Of a DNA stretch of 64,000 nt, positions 53,502-63,188 are shown one piece after another (the first letter of the stretch is position 1; every line of letters begins with the position of its first letter). The position numbers and the translations under genes were made by a program. Origin of the DNA: an uncultured Slackia sp. (lineage in GTDB: Bacteria > Actinomycetota > Coriobacteriia > Coriobacteriales > Eggerthellaceae); the NCBI RefSeq assembly GCF_934630525.1, contig NZ_CAKTVX010000002.1:62001-126000 (forward strand), given 5' to 3'. Under the pieces are notes generated by a model. The model saw nothing but the letters and a program-made list of their open reading frames with translations, was not told the DNA's origin and did no database searches.

Positions 53502-54566
53502 TTACACGTTGAACTTGAAGTGCATGACGTCGCCGTCCTGCACCACGTACTCCTTGCCTTCCTGGCGAAGCTTGCCAGCGTCGCGGCAGCCCTTTTCACC
53601 GCCGAGAGACACATAGTCTTCGAAGCTCGCGGTTTCGGCCTTAATGAAGCCGCGCTCGAAGTCGGAGTGGATAACGCCCGCAGCCTGCGGCGCTTTCGCG
53701 CCCACGGGAATGGTCCAAGCGCGCGTTTCGGTTTCGCCGCTCGTGAAGTAGCTCTGCAGGCCCAGCAGGGCGTAAGCGCTGCGAATAAGGCGAGCGAGGC
53801 CACTTTCGGAAAGGCCCAGCTCTTCCATGAACATCTTGGCGTCTTCGGGATCGAGCTCAGCCAAATCGGCTTCCGTCTTAGCGCAAATAGGCACGGGAAT
53901 CTGGCCGTCGATTTCGGGGAGCTCGGCGTTGAGCTGGTCCTCATCGACGTTGGCAATGTAGAGCATGGGCTTGCACGTAAGCAGGCACAGGTCTTTGATG
54001 GCGGCGAGCTCTTCATCGGTCAAGCCCAGCGTGAGCACGCGATGGCCTTCGTTCAGGCCCGCGAGCACCTTCTTGGCGGTCTCGAACTTGAACATGAGCG
54101 ACTTATCGCGCTTCGCTTCCTTTTCAAGGCGAGGCAGCGCCTTATCGACCGTGGCGATGTCGGCCAGCACGAGCTCGGTCTTGATGGTTTCGACGTCACT
54201 TTGCGGGTCGACCTTCTTGGAAACGTGCTCGACGTTGGGGTCGCTGAAGAAACGAACGACCTCACAAATCGCATCGGTTTCGCGGATGTTGGCCAAGAAC
54301 TTGTTGCCCAGGCCTTCGCCCTGGCTTGCGCCGGCAACCAGGCCAGCGATATCGACGAATTCGACCGTTGCCGGCACGATTTTAGCCGGGTGGTCGATTT
54401 TCGCGAGCTCATCCAAACGATAGTCGGGAACGGGAACCATGCCCGTATTGGGCTCGATAGTGGCAAACGGATAGTTCGCGGCGAACCCGGTTTTCTTGGT
54501 AAGGGCGGTGAAAAGCGAAGACTTGCCAACGTTGGGCAGGCCAACAATACCGATAGAAAGCGACAT
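53502..54566 (-). CDS. ychF: Redox-regulated ATPase YchF (Obg-family)
   Basis: 354 residues from ATG 54566 with AAGGGG upstream. G-domain motifs: GLPNVGKSSLF (P-loop), VDIAGLV (G3), and a noncanonical G4 YIANVDEDQLN, which in YchF shifts preference to ATP. The coiled-coil is followed by the C-terminal TGS domain (FTSGETETRAWTIPVGAKAP ... EGKEYVVQDGDVMHFKFNV). It associates with ribosomes and stress responses. Confidence 0.96.
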   Translation of the reverse strand: MSLSIGIVGLPNVGKSSLFTALTKKTGFAANYPFATIEPNTGMVPVPDYRLDELAKIDHPAKIVPATVEFVDIAGLVAGASQGEGLGNKFLANIRETDAICEVVRFFSDPNVEHVSKKVDPQSDVETIKTELVLADIATVDKALPRLEKEAKRDKSLMFKFETAKKVLAGLNEGHRVLTLGLTDEELAAIKDLCLLTCKPMLYIANVDEDQLNAELPEIDGQIPVPICAKTEADLAELDPEDAKMFMEELGLSESGLARLIRSAYALLGLQSYFTSGETETRAWTIPVGAKAPQAAGVIHSDFERGFIKAETASFEDYVSLGGEKGCRDAGKLRQEGKEYVVQDGDVMHFKFNV

Positions 54567-54757
54567 GCGCATCCCCTTCATACTTACTTGCGGCGATAAA
54601 ACTCATCAATGATAGCAAAACGCCGCGCAACCTGCGCCGTTTTCGACAATTCCCCACTCGATATCGTCATACGGCGCCCGTATCGTTCAAATATCGCAAT
54701 AAGATTCGACGCTTATGAAAGCGACGTCCCACAGCGTTCATCCTTCAGAAAACAAAA

Positions 54758-54822
54758 AGAGGCCTACTCACCTCGCCCCGATCGTCAGGCCGACGAACGG
54801 GAAACGAAGCAAGCAGGCCCCT
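54758..54822 (-). terminator. Possible long-loop terminator of the transporter gene
   Basis: On the - strand AGGGGCCTGCT and AGTAGGCCTCT can pair with two wobbles, followed by TTTTTG. The loop is about 43 bases, so confidence is moderate. Confidence 0.5.
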
Positions 54823-54845
54823 TAAATGAGCGGAAAGCCGATCGG

Positions 54846-56225
54846 TTACATGCTGAACAGACCCATGGTCTGAGCGACGTACGCGACCAGAATAACAACG
54901 AGCATCACAGGCGCGATATATTTGATGACGACCGACCACACATTGGCCAGACGGAAACGAGCCGACACGCGCACCTCGTCGATGAGCGTCTGGGGCTTAA
55001 TAATCCAACCCACAAAAACGCAGGTAAGAAGAGCAGCGATGGGCATCATCACCGAGTTGGAGATGAAGTCGAGCAAATCGAGGATGCTCGACCCCTCGCC
55101 CATCGGCTGAATGAACGACAACGAGCTGTAGCCCAGGTTCACGACAACGCCCATAAGCGTCACAAACACGATGGTCGCAATAAGCGAGCGCTTGCGAGAC
55201 CAGCCAGCGCCGTCGGTAATGATGGACGTGCAAGTCTCAACGAGCGAGATCGAGCTGGTAAGGGCCGCGAACAAAACGAGCACGAAGAACACGACGCCGA
55301 TGATGGTCGCTGCGCCGCCGAGATTCTCGAACACCTGCGGCAGGATGATGAACATGAGCGACGGGCCAGAGTTCTGAGCCACGGCATCGCCCGAACCAAG
55401 CGCGGCAAACGTAGCGGGAACGATCATAAGACCCGCGAGCAACGAAACGCCAAACGTGGTGCCCGCAATCTGCGAAACCGAAGAGGTGAGCTTCGTAGAC
55501 TTCTGCAAATAGGAGCCATACGTCACCATAATGCCCATGGCGAGCGACAGGGTGAAGAACGTCTGGCCAAGCGCGGAGATAACCAGTTCAGGCGAGAACT
55601 TGCTGAAGTCGGGAATCAGGTAGTAGGCAAGGCCGTCCATAGCGCCTGGCAAAGTGAGCGCATAAATCGCAACGGCGGCAGCCATCACGATAAGTGCAGG
55701 CATCATGATGAGGTTCGCCTTCTCGATGCCCTTGTTCACGCCGAGGGCAACAATGAAGTACGTCAAAGCCATGAAGATGAGCATGAAAACGATGCTCTCG
55801 GCACCCGAGCTAATAAAGGTCGAGAAATAATTGCCGCCGTCGGCAAGCACCTCAGGAGCGGTCACGATATAGCCGAACAGGTATTTCGTGACCCAACCGC
55901 CAATTACGCAGTAATACGGCACGATGATGAACGGAACCGCCGACATGAAAATGCCGATGAACGCATACTTCTTGCCGAATGCCTTGAACGCGCCAATGCA
56001 GCTCTGCCCCGTCTTGCGACCAAGCGACGTCTCAAGCAGCAGCAACGCAAGGCCAATAGTGAACACGAAGACGAGGTACATGAACAAAAACATGCCGCCG
56101 CCGTATTTCGCAGCCAAATAGGGAAAACGCCACATGCTGCCCAGGCCAACCGCAGAAGCGGCCGCAGACAACACGAAGGCAAGTTTGCCTGACCACGTTG
56201 CTCGTGATTTTGTAGTTTCTGACAT
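54846..56225 (-). CDS. Sodium-dependent transporter, neurotransmitter:sodium symporter family
   Basis: 459 residues with 11-12 hydrophobic segments. The first helix has the NSS signature AASAVGLGSMWRFPYLAAKYGG, where the unwound AVGLG...WRFP binds Na+ and substrate. Helix 6/8 regions FTLSLAMGIMVTYGSYL and ALTSSISLVETCTS contain the Na2-site Ser/Thr. Bacterial homologues (LeuT, MhsT, TnaT) import amino acids. The specific amino acid is not determinable here. ATG 56225 has GGGAGGAAT upstream; a longer start at 56261 is less likely. Confidence 0.93.
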   Translation of the reverse strand: MSETTKSRATWSGKLAFVLSAAASAVGLGSMWRFPYLAAKYGGGMFLFMYLVFVFTIGLALLLLETSLGRKTGQSCIGAFKAFGKKYAFIGIFMSAVPFIIVPYYCVIGGWVTKYLFGYIVTAPEVLADGGNYFSTFISSGAESIVFMLIFMALTYFIVALGVNKGIEKANLIMMPALIVMAAAVAIYALTLPGAMDGLAYYLIPDFSKFSPELVISALGQTFFTLSLAMGIMVTYGSYLQKSTKLTSSVSQIAGTTFGVSLLAGLMIVPATFAALGSGDAVAQNSGPSLMFIILPQVFENLGGAATIIGVVFFVLVLFAALTSSISLVETCTSIITDGAGWSRKRSLIATIVFVTLMGVVVNLGYSSLSFIQPMGEGSSILDLLDFISNSVMMPIAALLTCVFVGWIIKPQTLIDEVRVSARFRLANVWSVVIKYIAPVMLVVILVAYVAQTMGLFSM

Positions 56226-56604
56226 GAGATTCCTCCCGCCGCGCATGCGGCGCGCAGGCACGTGGCATGCCCGCGTTCTTTCTTCTATCGAAATGAATTG
56301 GACCCTGGCGAGTGGCGTCGCGTGGGGCCAAAAGACTTAAGGAGATATTCTAAATCAGCTTTCGGAAAAACCCTCCAACTATCGGGTTTTTCTCGTAGAC
56401 GGCACAATGCGCCACAGAACCACCGCTTTTGCGCCGCATTCTGAAACGAGTTATGCCAAGGTTTCAAAAACCCTGCTCGCACAACGAGGAAAACCCCGAG
56501 CGCCAGCAGAAATCGTCACTCGGAAGCTCTATGCGGGCGAGCGAAAGCGAAATCGCCCAAAAGCCCGATACACATTGGGAAATCGCCGACTCCTCGTCGC
56601 GCGA
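56226..56604. other. Intergenic region between truA and the sodium transporter
   Basis: 379 bases without a convincing gene. It contains a perfect 9-bp hairpin GAAAAACCC/GGGTTTTTC (56365-56392) with T-tracts on both strands, a likely bidirectional terminator for truA, and the transporter promoter downstream of it on the - strand. Confidence 0.65.
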
Positions 56605-57519
56605 TTAACCGCAAAGAGGCTGCATGTCTTCGGGGTATTCAACCTTCCAGAACACCAAACCTGCCGCAGGCGCATTCTGGCCCGCCGCTCGCCTGTCGCG
56701 CGCCACCAGCACATCGCCTACCCAAGAGGGCGATTTGCTTCCACGGCCGACCTCCACGAGCGTTCCGACCATCGTGCGCACCATGGAATGCAGAAACGCG
56801 TTGCCCACCACGCGAATGGTCACGACTTCGGTGCCGGCGATAATCTCGGGATACACCGAAAGCTCCATGACATTGCGATGCGTTGGCTTGCCTACCGCCG
56901 AGGCTGCCATGCAGAAGCTCTTGAAATCGTGCTCGCCAATAAGGTGCGAACAGGCCTCGTTCATCGCATCGATATCAAGCGTCACGCCGCCCAAATGCCA
57001 CGCGATGGGCGCAATGAGCACCGGACGAGCCGTGCTCGTGCAAATGTGGTAGTGATACTCGCGCCACAACGCGTCGAATCGAGCGGAAAAACCGAGCGGA
57101 CGCTCATCGATAGAAGAAATCGAAATCGCCTCATCGACCAGGGCATTAAGCGAACGTTGCAACCCACGGAACGATCGGGATTGAAATTCGTCTTCCGACA
57201 TGTCGAAGCTCACGACCTGCCCGCGGGCATGTACGCCCGCATCGGTGCGCCCCGCGCAAACAACGGGAACATCGCGCTTGTAGAGCATCGAGAGAACAGA
57301 CTCGAGCTCCCCTTGCACCGTTTTGATGTGCGTTTCCGCCTGGCGGGCATATCCCGCAAAACCCGATCCCTCATAGCCAAGCGTCAACGAAACCGTGTGG
57401 GAAAACCCAGCGGCAAGAGCGTCCTCCACGCGCTTCGCGCGCATTTCCGCACGCGCAGCAGCATCGGGCGCGCCCGTGGCAACAGGTTGAGTTTCATCAA
57501 TATGATCGCATTGAGGCAC
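56605..57519 (-). CDS. truA: tRNA pseudouridine(38-40) synthase
   Basis: 304 residues, starting with GTG 57519 behind GGAGCCCGC. TruA isomerises U38-U40 in the anticodon arm. Catalytic Asp lies in VVCAGRTDAGVHARGQVVSFD; other conserved parts are LTLGYEGSGFAGYARQ, FSARFDALWREYHYHI and VVGNAFLHSMVRTMVGTLVEVG. The N-terminus is about 40 residues longer than E. coli TruA and Ala-rich, so an internal start is possible. Confidence 0.95.
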   Translation of the reverse strand: MPQCDHIDETQPVATGAPDAAARAEMRAKRVEDALAAGFSHTVSLTLGYEGSGFAGYARQAETHIKTVQGELESVLSMLYKRDVPVVCAGRTDAGVHARGQVVSFDMSEDEFQSRSFRGLQRSLNALVDEAISISSIDERPLGFSARFDALWREYHYHICTSTARPVLIAPIAWHLGGVTLDIDAMNEACSHLIGEHDFKSFCMAASAVGKPTHRNVMELSVYPEIIAGTEVVTIRVVGNAFLHSMVRTMVGTLVEVGRGSKSPSWVGDVLVARDRRAAGQNAPAAGLVFWKVEYPEDMQPLCG

Positions 57520-57740
57520 AGCGGGCTCCTATCAAAATCCAACCGCAGAAGTATACCGAAAAAAGGTTGCACGCGGCATTCCAGCGACTCGAAGCCATCC
57601 ATGAGCGCACCCGAGCACCATGCACCGAGGCAAGACGAAAGAGCACGAATGAGAACAAGACGGCATCATCCCATTAATCCTATTGCATTGATTGGTTTCT
57701 AGCTTTTATACTGAGCGGAGCATATTCGCAAGGGGGAATC

Positions 57741-58391
57741 ATGACCGAAAACAACGAGCCATCCAAATCACGCGCACGCACAACCGCGCCCGAAGGGTCT
57801 ATCGATATCCACGAGTATATTGACGGCAAGAACTTCGTTCCGGAACCCAACATCAAAACCGAAGTAGGCCAAAAAGGCGTCATTCGTGCAACATGTATCT
57901 CGAAGCGCAAAGGAACACGCAAAGAGCCTATCCCCAAGGGCGTTGAGGTCGTCGCGCATTTCGGAGTGAAAAACGACGCACACGCCTCGAGCGATTGGCA
58001 TCGCCAAGTCTCGCTTCTTGCCTGGGAATCCATCGAACGCGCCCAAGCTATGGGGCTCGATGTGAAAGAAGGCGATTTCGCTGAGAACTTCTGTACCGAA
58101 GGCATCGACGTAATGCATATGCCCATGGGTACCCAGGTCAAAATCGGCAAAGACGTGATTATCGAGATCTCGCAAATCGGCAAGGTGTGCCACACGCGGT
58201 GCGCCATCTACTACCTCGCAGGCGATTGCATCTTCCCACGTGAAGGCATTTTCGGCGTCGTGCTCCAAGGCGGAACGGTCAAGCCGAGCGACGCCCTCGA
58301 AGTGCTGAAAGTCGGCGATGGCACCTGCGAGTACTCCCCCGCCGACGCTATCGCCGAAGTCGAAGAAGCTCGTCGCAACGGAACGCTCTAA
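57741..58391 (+). CDS. MOSC-domain protein
   Basis: 216 residues. An N-terminal extension of about 45 residues is followed by a MOSC domain with KGTRKEPIPKGVEVVAHFGV, DAHASSDWHRQVSLL, GDFAENFCTEGIDV and IGKVCHTRCAIYY, carrying the conserved cysteine. MOSC domains bind or deliver sulfurated molybdenum cofactor or similar sulfur species. No moco genes are nearby, so its target is unknown. It has AAGGGGGAATC before the ATG. Confidence 0.9.
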   Translation: MTENNEPSKSRARTTAPEGSIDIHEYIDGKNFVPEPNIKTEVGQKGVIRATCISKRKGTRKEPIPKGVEVVAHFGVKNDAHASSDWHRQVSLLAWESIERAQAMGLDVKEGDFAENFCTEGIDVMHMPMGTQVKIGKDVIIEISQIGKVCHTRCAIYYLAGDCIFPREGIFGVVLQGGTVKPSDALEVLKVGDGTCEYSPADAIAEVEEARRNGTL

Positions 58392-58431
58392 CCACCAACG
58401 TTCGACGCCTGGCTCGGCCCAGCCCGCCTAG

Positions 58432-58808
58432 GACCACAGCGGGCTACCGTTCGCCTTCGGCTCACTATGCGCCCGCTTGGCTGTGTTTCATATTGAACGA
58501 ATGAGGCATGAACACAGACGGTCCATGGCGGGCCGGGCCAAGCCAGGTGCCGAATATGCTGTGGCTCAACCGAAACATAGACGCGGCGTCAGTTCCTTTG
58601 CATTGCCCCGAAGCCGCCGAGGGCGGCATGGCGGAGCAAAGACCGTCCCACGGTTTACTTCGACAGGCTTCCGCGCCTTGCGCGTCCCGCGACCGTCTGA
58701 GTTCACATATGCTCTTAATCTAAAGTTAAGCGAAGCCAAGCGGGCGCATAGTGAGCTCCAGCGAACGGTAGCCCGCTGTGGTCGCGGAACGCGCGAGGCG
58801 CGGAAGCC
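58432..58808. mobile_element. Non-coding element with nested inverted repeats (MITE-like)
   Basis: Outer repeats 58432-58482 and 58734-58783 are about 50 bases each and inverted, identical except around the centre (CTTCGG against TGGAG). A second inverted pair, 58666-58694 and 58780-58808 (29 bases, about two mismatches), overlaps the right outer repeat. An inner hairpin (CTGTGTTTCA/TGAACACAG, about 58481-58518) follows the left repeat. No transposase-like ORF is present. It lies between the MOSC gene and the dnaE terminator. Confidence 0.6.
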
Positions 58809-58817
58809 CTGCTAAGC

Positions 58818-58848
58818 AAAAAGAGGAAGGCGATGCCTTCCTCTTTTT
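58818..58848. terminator. Bidirectional intrinsic terminator downstream of dnaE
   Basis: AAAAAGAGGAAGGC (58818-58831) pairs perfectly with GCCTTCCTCTTTTT (58835-58848) around a 3-base loop. Confidence 0.93.
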
Positions 58849-58856
58849 CGTATGAC

Positions 58857-61800
58857 CTATGCGGCGCTCGAACCCCATACCTTGCGCCCGAACAAATCAA
58901 GCAACTCGGAATAGATGATGTTCTTCGTCAAGTCGACCTTAATAGGCAGCTCGGCGCGGAACTTACGTCCATCTGCTTGGCGAATGAACAATACCACTGC
59001 ATCGTCACCCGGATGGCTGCGCAAAATCTGCTGCAGTTGCTGGGAACGCAACGCGTTCATCTCGCTCGCCCAAAGGCGAATCTCGAGCTGGCTCGGCCCT
59101 ATTTGAGACGCGTCAAATGCCAGACGCTCCACCTCGAAGGCCATAATCTGGTCGCCGCGGTCGGAGTGCTCGAACTTGCCGCGCACTTTCACGATAGCGT
59201 CCTGCTCAAGAGCATCGGCGAAGTCGTCATACTTGAAACACACACCTTCGCAATGGCCCGACGTATCCTCCAGCACGAAGTTCGCCATCTTCTTGCCCTT
59301 TTTGGTGAGCTTGACCTGCACGCTCGTAATAAGGCCCGCGAACGTCGCCGAAGGAATGTCGCCATTGTGCTCAGCCAAATCGCCCAGGCGGAACTTCGTG
59401 ATGCGACGCAAAGCTGCCTCGTATTGCCGCAACGGATGATCCGAGACATAGATCTTCAGAATCTCTTTCTCGTACGACAAAAGCGTGCGCTTATCCCACT
59501 CGACGCCATCGGGCGCAGGAATGTCTTCGGCAAAGCCTGAATCGTTATCGGCCGCAAACATGTCGAACATGCTCACCTGTCCCGCATCGCGGTCTTTCTG
59601 GCGCTTCGACGCGCTTTCCAGAAGCGGCGTTTGCTCGATGAAATACATGAGCTGCTTGCGCGTGTATCCCGTCGAATCGAACGCGCCCGACTTGATGAGC
59701 GCTTCAAGCGTTTTACGGTTGTAGCACTTCGTGTCGAGTCGGTTCACGAAGTCGTGCAAACTCGTGAACGGACCGTTCGCTTCACGCTCGGCGATAATCG
59801 CTTCGGCGACTGCACCGCCAACGCCGCGCACGCCGGCCAAACCAAAGCGAATGCCTTCGTCAAGCGGCGTGAATTCCAGGTTCGAAGAGTTCACGTCAGG
59901 AGGCAAAACGGGAATGCCCGAATGCGTGCAGCTCGCGATGTATTTAATGAGCTTGTCGGCGTTGCCCATGTAGCTCGACAACACTGCAGCCATATATTCG
60001 TTCGGGTAGTGCGCCTTCAAATACGCCGTGCGCATAACGAGAATCGCATATGCGGCAGAGTGCGATTTGTTGAACGCGTACTTCGCGAACTTCTCGGCGT
60101 CAGACCAAATTTGGTTTGCGATCTCGAGCGAATAGCCGTTTTCGACAGCGCCGTTGCACCAGTCGTCCTTCAGCTTCATCATGACGTCGAGCTTTTTCTT
60201 GCCCATAGCCTTACGCAGCTTGTCAGCTTTGCCTGCCGAGAAGCCGCTCATGACCATAGACACCTGCATAATCTGCTCTTGGTAGACCATGGTGCCGTAG
60301 GTTTCTTCCAAAACCGGGCGCAGGCGCTCGTCGTAATAATGCACAGCGGTTTTGCCGCTCGCAACCTTGATGTAGTCGTCGACCATGCCGGACTCAAGCG
60401 GGCCCGGGCGGTTCAACGCAATTGACGCGACGATGTCCGAGAATCGGTGCGGTGGAAGCCTGCCAAACAAACTCACATACAAAGCGCCTTCAACCTGGAA
60501 CAAGCCGTCCATGTTGCCCGAGCGCATAAGCTCGAAAGCCTTCGGGTCTTCGGTAGGAATCTGCTCGGGAATAAGCTCGATGCCATAACGCTCTTTCACG
60601 TTGCGACACGCGCGCGAAAGCACGCCCAATGTACGCAAACCCAAGAAGTCCATCTTAAGCAAACCCAGGTCGGGCGTATAGTGGCCGTCATATTGCGTAA
60701 TAATGCCGCCACCTTTGGTGTCGCGCTTCATGGGAACGTGGTCAGCCATGGGGTCGCGACAAATGATAGTCGCGCACGCATGCACGCCCTCGCCACGCAC
60801 GTTGCCCTCAATCGAGCGAGCGGCGTCGACGACTTCTTTGGTTTCAGGTTCCTCGTCGTATGCCTTCTTGAAATCGGGATTCGCATCGAGCGCCTTGTCG
60901 ATCGTGATGCCCAATTCGTCGCCGACCATTTTGCACAAGCGATCGCCCACGCTATAAGGCTGGCCAAGCACGCGAGCCGCGTCGCGAATGGCGTTCTTCG
61001 CCTGCAGCTTGCCGAACGTGATAACGCCTGACACGTGGTCTTCGCCGTAGAAATCTTTAATATGCTCAATAACTTCCTGGCGTCGCTCATCCTCAAAGTC
61101 GACGTCGATATCGGGCATCTCAACGCGTTCGGGCGACAGGAAGCGCTCGAACAGCAAGCCGTTCGGCAAAGGGTCGAGGTCGGTAATGCCCATGGCATAC
61201 GTGCAAATAGCGCCTGCAGCCGAGCCACGGCCCGGGCCTACGGCAATGCCGTTCTCTCGCGCCCAGCGGATGTATTCCTGAACAATAAGGAAGTATGCCG
61301 GGAACCCCTGTTGAATAATAACGCCCGCCTCATACATATAGCGATCCCACGCGTCTTTCGGAATGGGTTCGCCATAGCGGCGTTTCAGGCCATCTTCGCA
61401 TTCCTTGCGGAACAGCGTTTCTTCAGTGTATCCCGGAGGCAAGGGGAAACGCGGCAGAATTGAATCGCGCTCGAGCACAACATTGCATTTCTCGGCAACT
61501 TCCACCGTGGTGTCGCACGCCTCGGGGAAATCGCGCAACGCTTCACGCATTTCCTCTTCGGTTTTCATATAGAACTGGTCGTTCGCGAAGCGCATGCGAT
61601 TCTCGTCATCCATGAGCGAGCCCGTGCCAATGCACAGCATAAGATCTTGCGCGCGAGCGTCTTCGCGGCGAAGGTAGTGGAAGTCGTTCGTCGCGATGGT
61701 CTTCAAGCCGAGCTTATTCGCGATGTCGCTCAAATGCCCATTCATCTCACGCTGGCTCATGCCGCCGTTGGTGGTAATGCCCTGGTCTTGCAGCTCGATA

Positions 61801-62324
61801 TAGAAATCACCCGGCTCGTACAGCGAAGCAAGCTTGCGAGCCCACTGCTCGGCGCCTTCGAAATCGCGCGCATCGATGCAGCGCGGAATAATGCCCGCGA
61901 TGCACGCGCTTGAGGCGATGCAGCCCTCGGCGTATTTCTTCAGCATGTCGAACGTAGTGCGCGGCTTGTAATAAAAGTTGTCGCAATGCGATTCGCTCAC
62001 GAGGTGCAGCAAGTTGTGATAACCCACGTTATTTTTCGCGAGCAGCACCATGTGATACAGGCGCGACTTCACCTTCGAGCCGATTTCGGGGTCTTCCGTA
62101 AAGTAGATCTCGCATCCGTAAATGGGCTTGACCTTCTTGCCGGTTTCTTTTTCCACCGCCTCGCACGCATCGCACAGCTCAGGCACGCCGCACATGACGC
62201 CATGGTCGGTAATGGCCACGGCGGGCATGTCAAGATCTGCCGCGCGGCGCACCATGTCTTTGATTTTGGTGGCGCCGTCGAGCATGGAATATTCGGTATG
62301 GTTATGCAAATGGACGAAAGCCAT
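58857..62324 (-). CDS. dnaE: DNA polymerase III subunit alpha
   Basis: 1155 residues. The N-terminal PHP domain has FVHLHNHTEYSMLDG and AITDHGVMCG. The polymerase core has the catalytic triad in MPDIDVDFEDERR plus a later Asp (LLKMDFLGLRTL), VGPGRGSAAGAICTYAMGIT, and the fingers FAKYAFNKSHSAAYAILVMR. A tandem HhH region (FGLAGVRGVGGAVAEAI) and an OB domain (FAGLITSVQVKLTKKGKKMA) follow. QVSMFDMF (about 930) fits the internal clamp-binding motif. It is the DnaE1-type replicative polymerase. Confidence 0.97.
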   Translation of the reverse strand: MAFVHLHNHTEYSMLDGATKIKDMVRRAADLDMPAVAITDHGVMCGVPELCDACEAVEKETGKKVKPIYGCEIYFTEDPEIGSKVKSRLYHMVLLAKNNVGYHNLLHLVSESHCDNFYYKPRTTFDMLKKYAEGCIASSACIAGIIPRCIDARDFEGAEQWARKLASLYEPGDFYIELQDQGITTNGGMSQREMNGHLSDIANKLGLKTIATNDFHYLRREDARAQDLMLCIGTGSLMDDENRMRFANDQFYMKTEEEMREALRDFPEACDTTVEVAEKCNVVLERDSILPRFPLPPGYTEETLFRKECEDGLKRRYGEPIPKDAWDRYMYEAGVIIQQGFPAYFLIVQEYIRWARENGIAVGPGRGSAAGAICTYAMGITDLDPLPNGLLFERFLSPERVEMPDIDVDFEDERRQEVIEHIKDFYGEDHVSGVITFGKLQAKNAIRDAARVLGQPYSVGDRLCKMVGDELGITIDKALDANPDFKKAYDEEPETKEVVDAARSIEGNVRGEGVHACATIICRDPMADHVPMKRDTKGGGIITQYDGHYTPDLGLLKMDFLGLRTLGVLSRACRNVKERYGIELIPEQIPTEDPKAFELMRSGNMDGLFQVEGALYVSLFGRLPPHRFSDIVASIALNRPGPLESGMVDDYIKVASGKTAVHYYDERLRPVLEETYGTMVYQEQIMQVSMVMSGFSAGKADKLRKAMGKKKLDVMMKLKDDWCNGAVENGYSLEIANQIWSDAEKFAKYAFNKSHSAAYAILVMRTAYLKAHYPNEYMAAVLSSYMGNADKLIKYIASCTHSGIPVLPPDVNSSNLEFTPLDEGIRFGLAGVRGVGGAVAEAIIAEREANGPFTSLHDFVNRLDTKCYNRKTLEALIKSGAFDSTGYTRKQLMYFIEQTPLLESASKRQKDRDAGQVSMFDMFAADNDSGFAEDIPAPDGVEWDKRTLLSYEKEILKIYVSDHPLRQYEAALRRITKFRLGDLAEHNGDIPSATFAGLITSVQVKLTKKGKKMANFVLEDTSGHCEGVCFKYDDFADALEQDAIVKVRGKFEHSDRGDQIMAFEVERLAFDASQIGPSQLEIRLWASEMNALRSQQLQQILRSHPGDDAVVLFIRQADGRKFRAELPIKVDLTKNIIYSELLDLFGRKVWGSSAA

Positions 62325-62428
62325 GCAGCCCTACCCCTTCCGTATATTTACGAACAAATGGTCGTTTTCTATAACATAGTTTTTATCATAGCGATCAGGC
62401 GAGCGCAAGAGCCGTATGCCACGCAGAA

Positions 62429-62461
62429 AACCTGTTAAATGCTCATAGCATTTAACAGGTT
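62429..62461. repeat. Palindromic element, copy 2, upstream of dnaE
   Basis: AACCTGTTAAATGCT (62429-62443) and AGCATTTAACAGGTT (62447-62461) are perfect inverted copies around CAT, followed by CC. This is the second copy of the element at 28725-28756 and lies about 105 bases before the dnaE start. Confidence 0.75.
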
Positions 62462-62648
62462 CCGAGCGGCTTCTGAAACCACGAGATCGCAGTCGAAAAC
62501 CGCGCTCTTGTCCCGAAACGGCACCCACGCCCATAAGCCTTATGTCGCTCATGAATCGCACTCTAGCTTAGAAGCACCATGACGTCCCGAATCACACATC
62601 GATTCGGTCCATTCACGCTGCATGCCGAAGCAGCGCTCACCCAGAGCT

Positions 62649-63188
62649 CTACGCTTTCGGTTTGCGTCGACCAGCCTTGCCCGTAATGCGTTCCACATCG
62701 ATGCACCAAACATCGGTGATATCGAATTCGCGCTCAATTGCGCCGCCAATCTCGCGCTTTTCGGAAGGCATGTATTTCATGCACAACGCTACGAGCATTT
62801 TGCGCACCGCGAGCGAGCTCTCGACATGACGAATGCGACCCGCAACCATCGCGCTCGCAAAGCGCGTGGTGAAGAAGGTTTCTTCGTAGCACGGCTCCAC
62901 CTCGCACGCGACGCTACCCCATACGCGAGCGTCGCGACGCCAGTTGGCCATCTTATGCCCATCATTCTTCGTCGTATGGATATAGATACGGCACACGGGC
63001 GCCTCGCCTTCGCCGGCACTTTCAACAGAGCCCCAACCGCGTTCAACCACATACGACAACGGTACGCAATACGGCATGCCATCGTCGTCGACAGTCGCCA
63101 CGGTGATGAACTCCCCTTCGTCGAGAACCTCAAGAGCGTCTTCGACGGATATCTCACGGTCGGCGTACTGCATTGGGTAGTTTTTCAT
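62649..63188 (-). CDS. Pyridoxamine 5'-phosphate oxidase-like flavoprotein
   Basis: 179 residues from ATG 63188, which has GAGAGGAG seven bases upstream. It has the split-barrel FMN-binding layout of the Nim/PPOX-like family: FITVATVDDDGMPYCVPLSYVVE, RIYIHTTKNDGHKMANWRRD, ARVWGSVACEVEPCYEETFF and SAMVAGRIRHVES. Members reduce or bind small molecules such as nitroimidazoles or F420/FMN-linked substrates; the specific role is unknown. The gene is divergent from the B3/4-domain gene at the right edge. Confidence 0.88.
   Translation of the reverse strand: MKNYPMQYADREISVEDALEVLDEGEFITVATVDDDGMPYCVPLSYVVERGWGSVESAGEGEAPVCRIYIHTTKNDGHKMANWRRDARVWGSVACEVEPCYEETFFTTRFASAMVAGRIRHVESSLAVRKMLVALCMKYMPSEKREIGGAIEREFDITDVWCIDVERITGKAGRRKPKA

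Noticed and set aside
11197..58414. Shared 12-mer GACGCCTGGCTC next to two stop codons (11197-11208 and 58403-58414)
   Set aside because: Twelve-base matches are expected by chance many times in 64 kb of GC-rich DNA, and the orientation relative to the genes differs.
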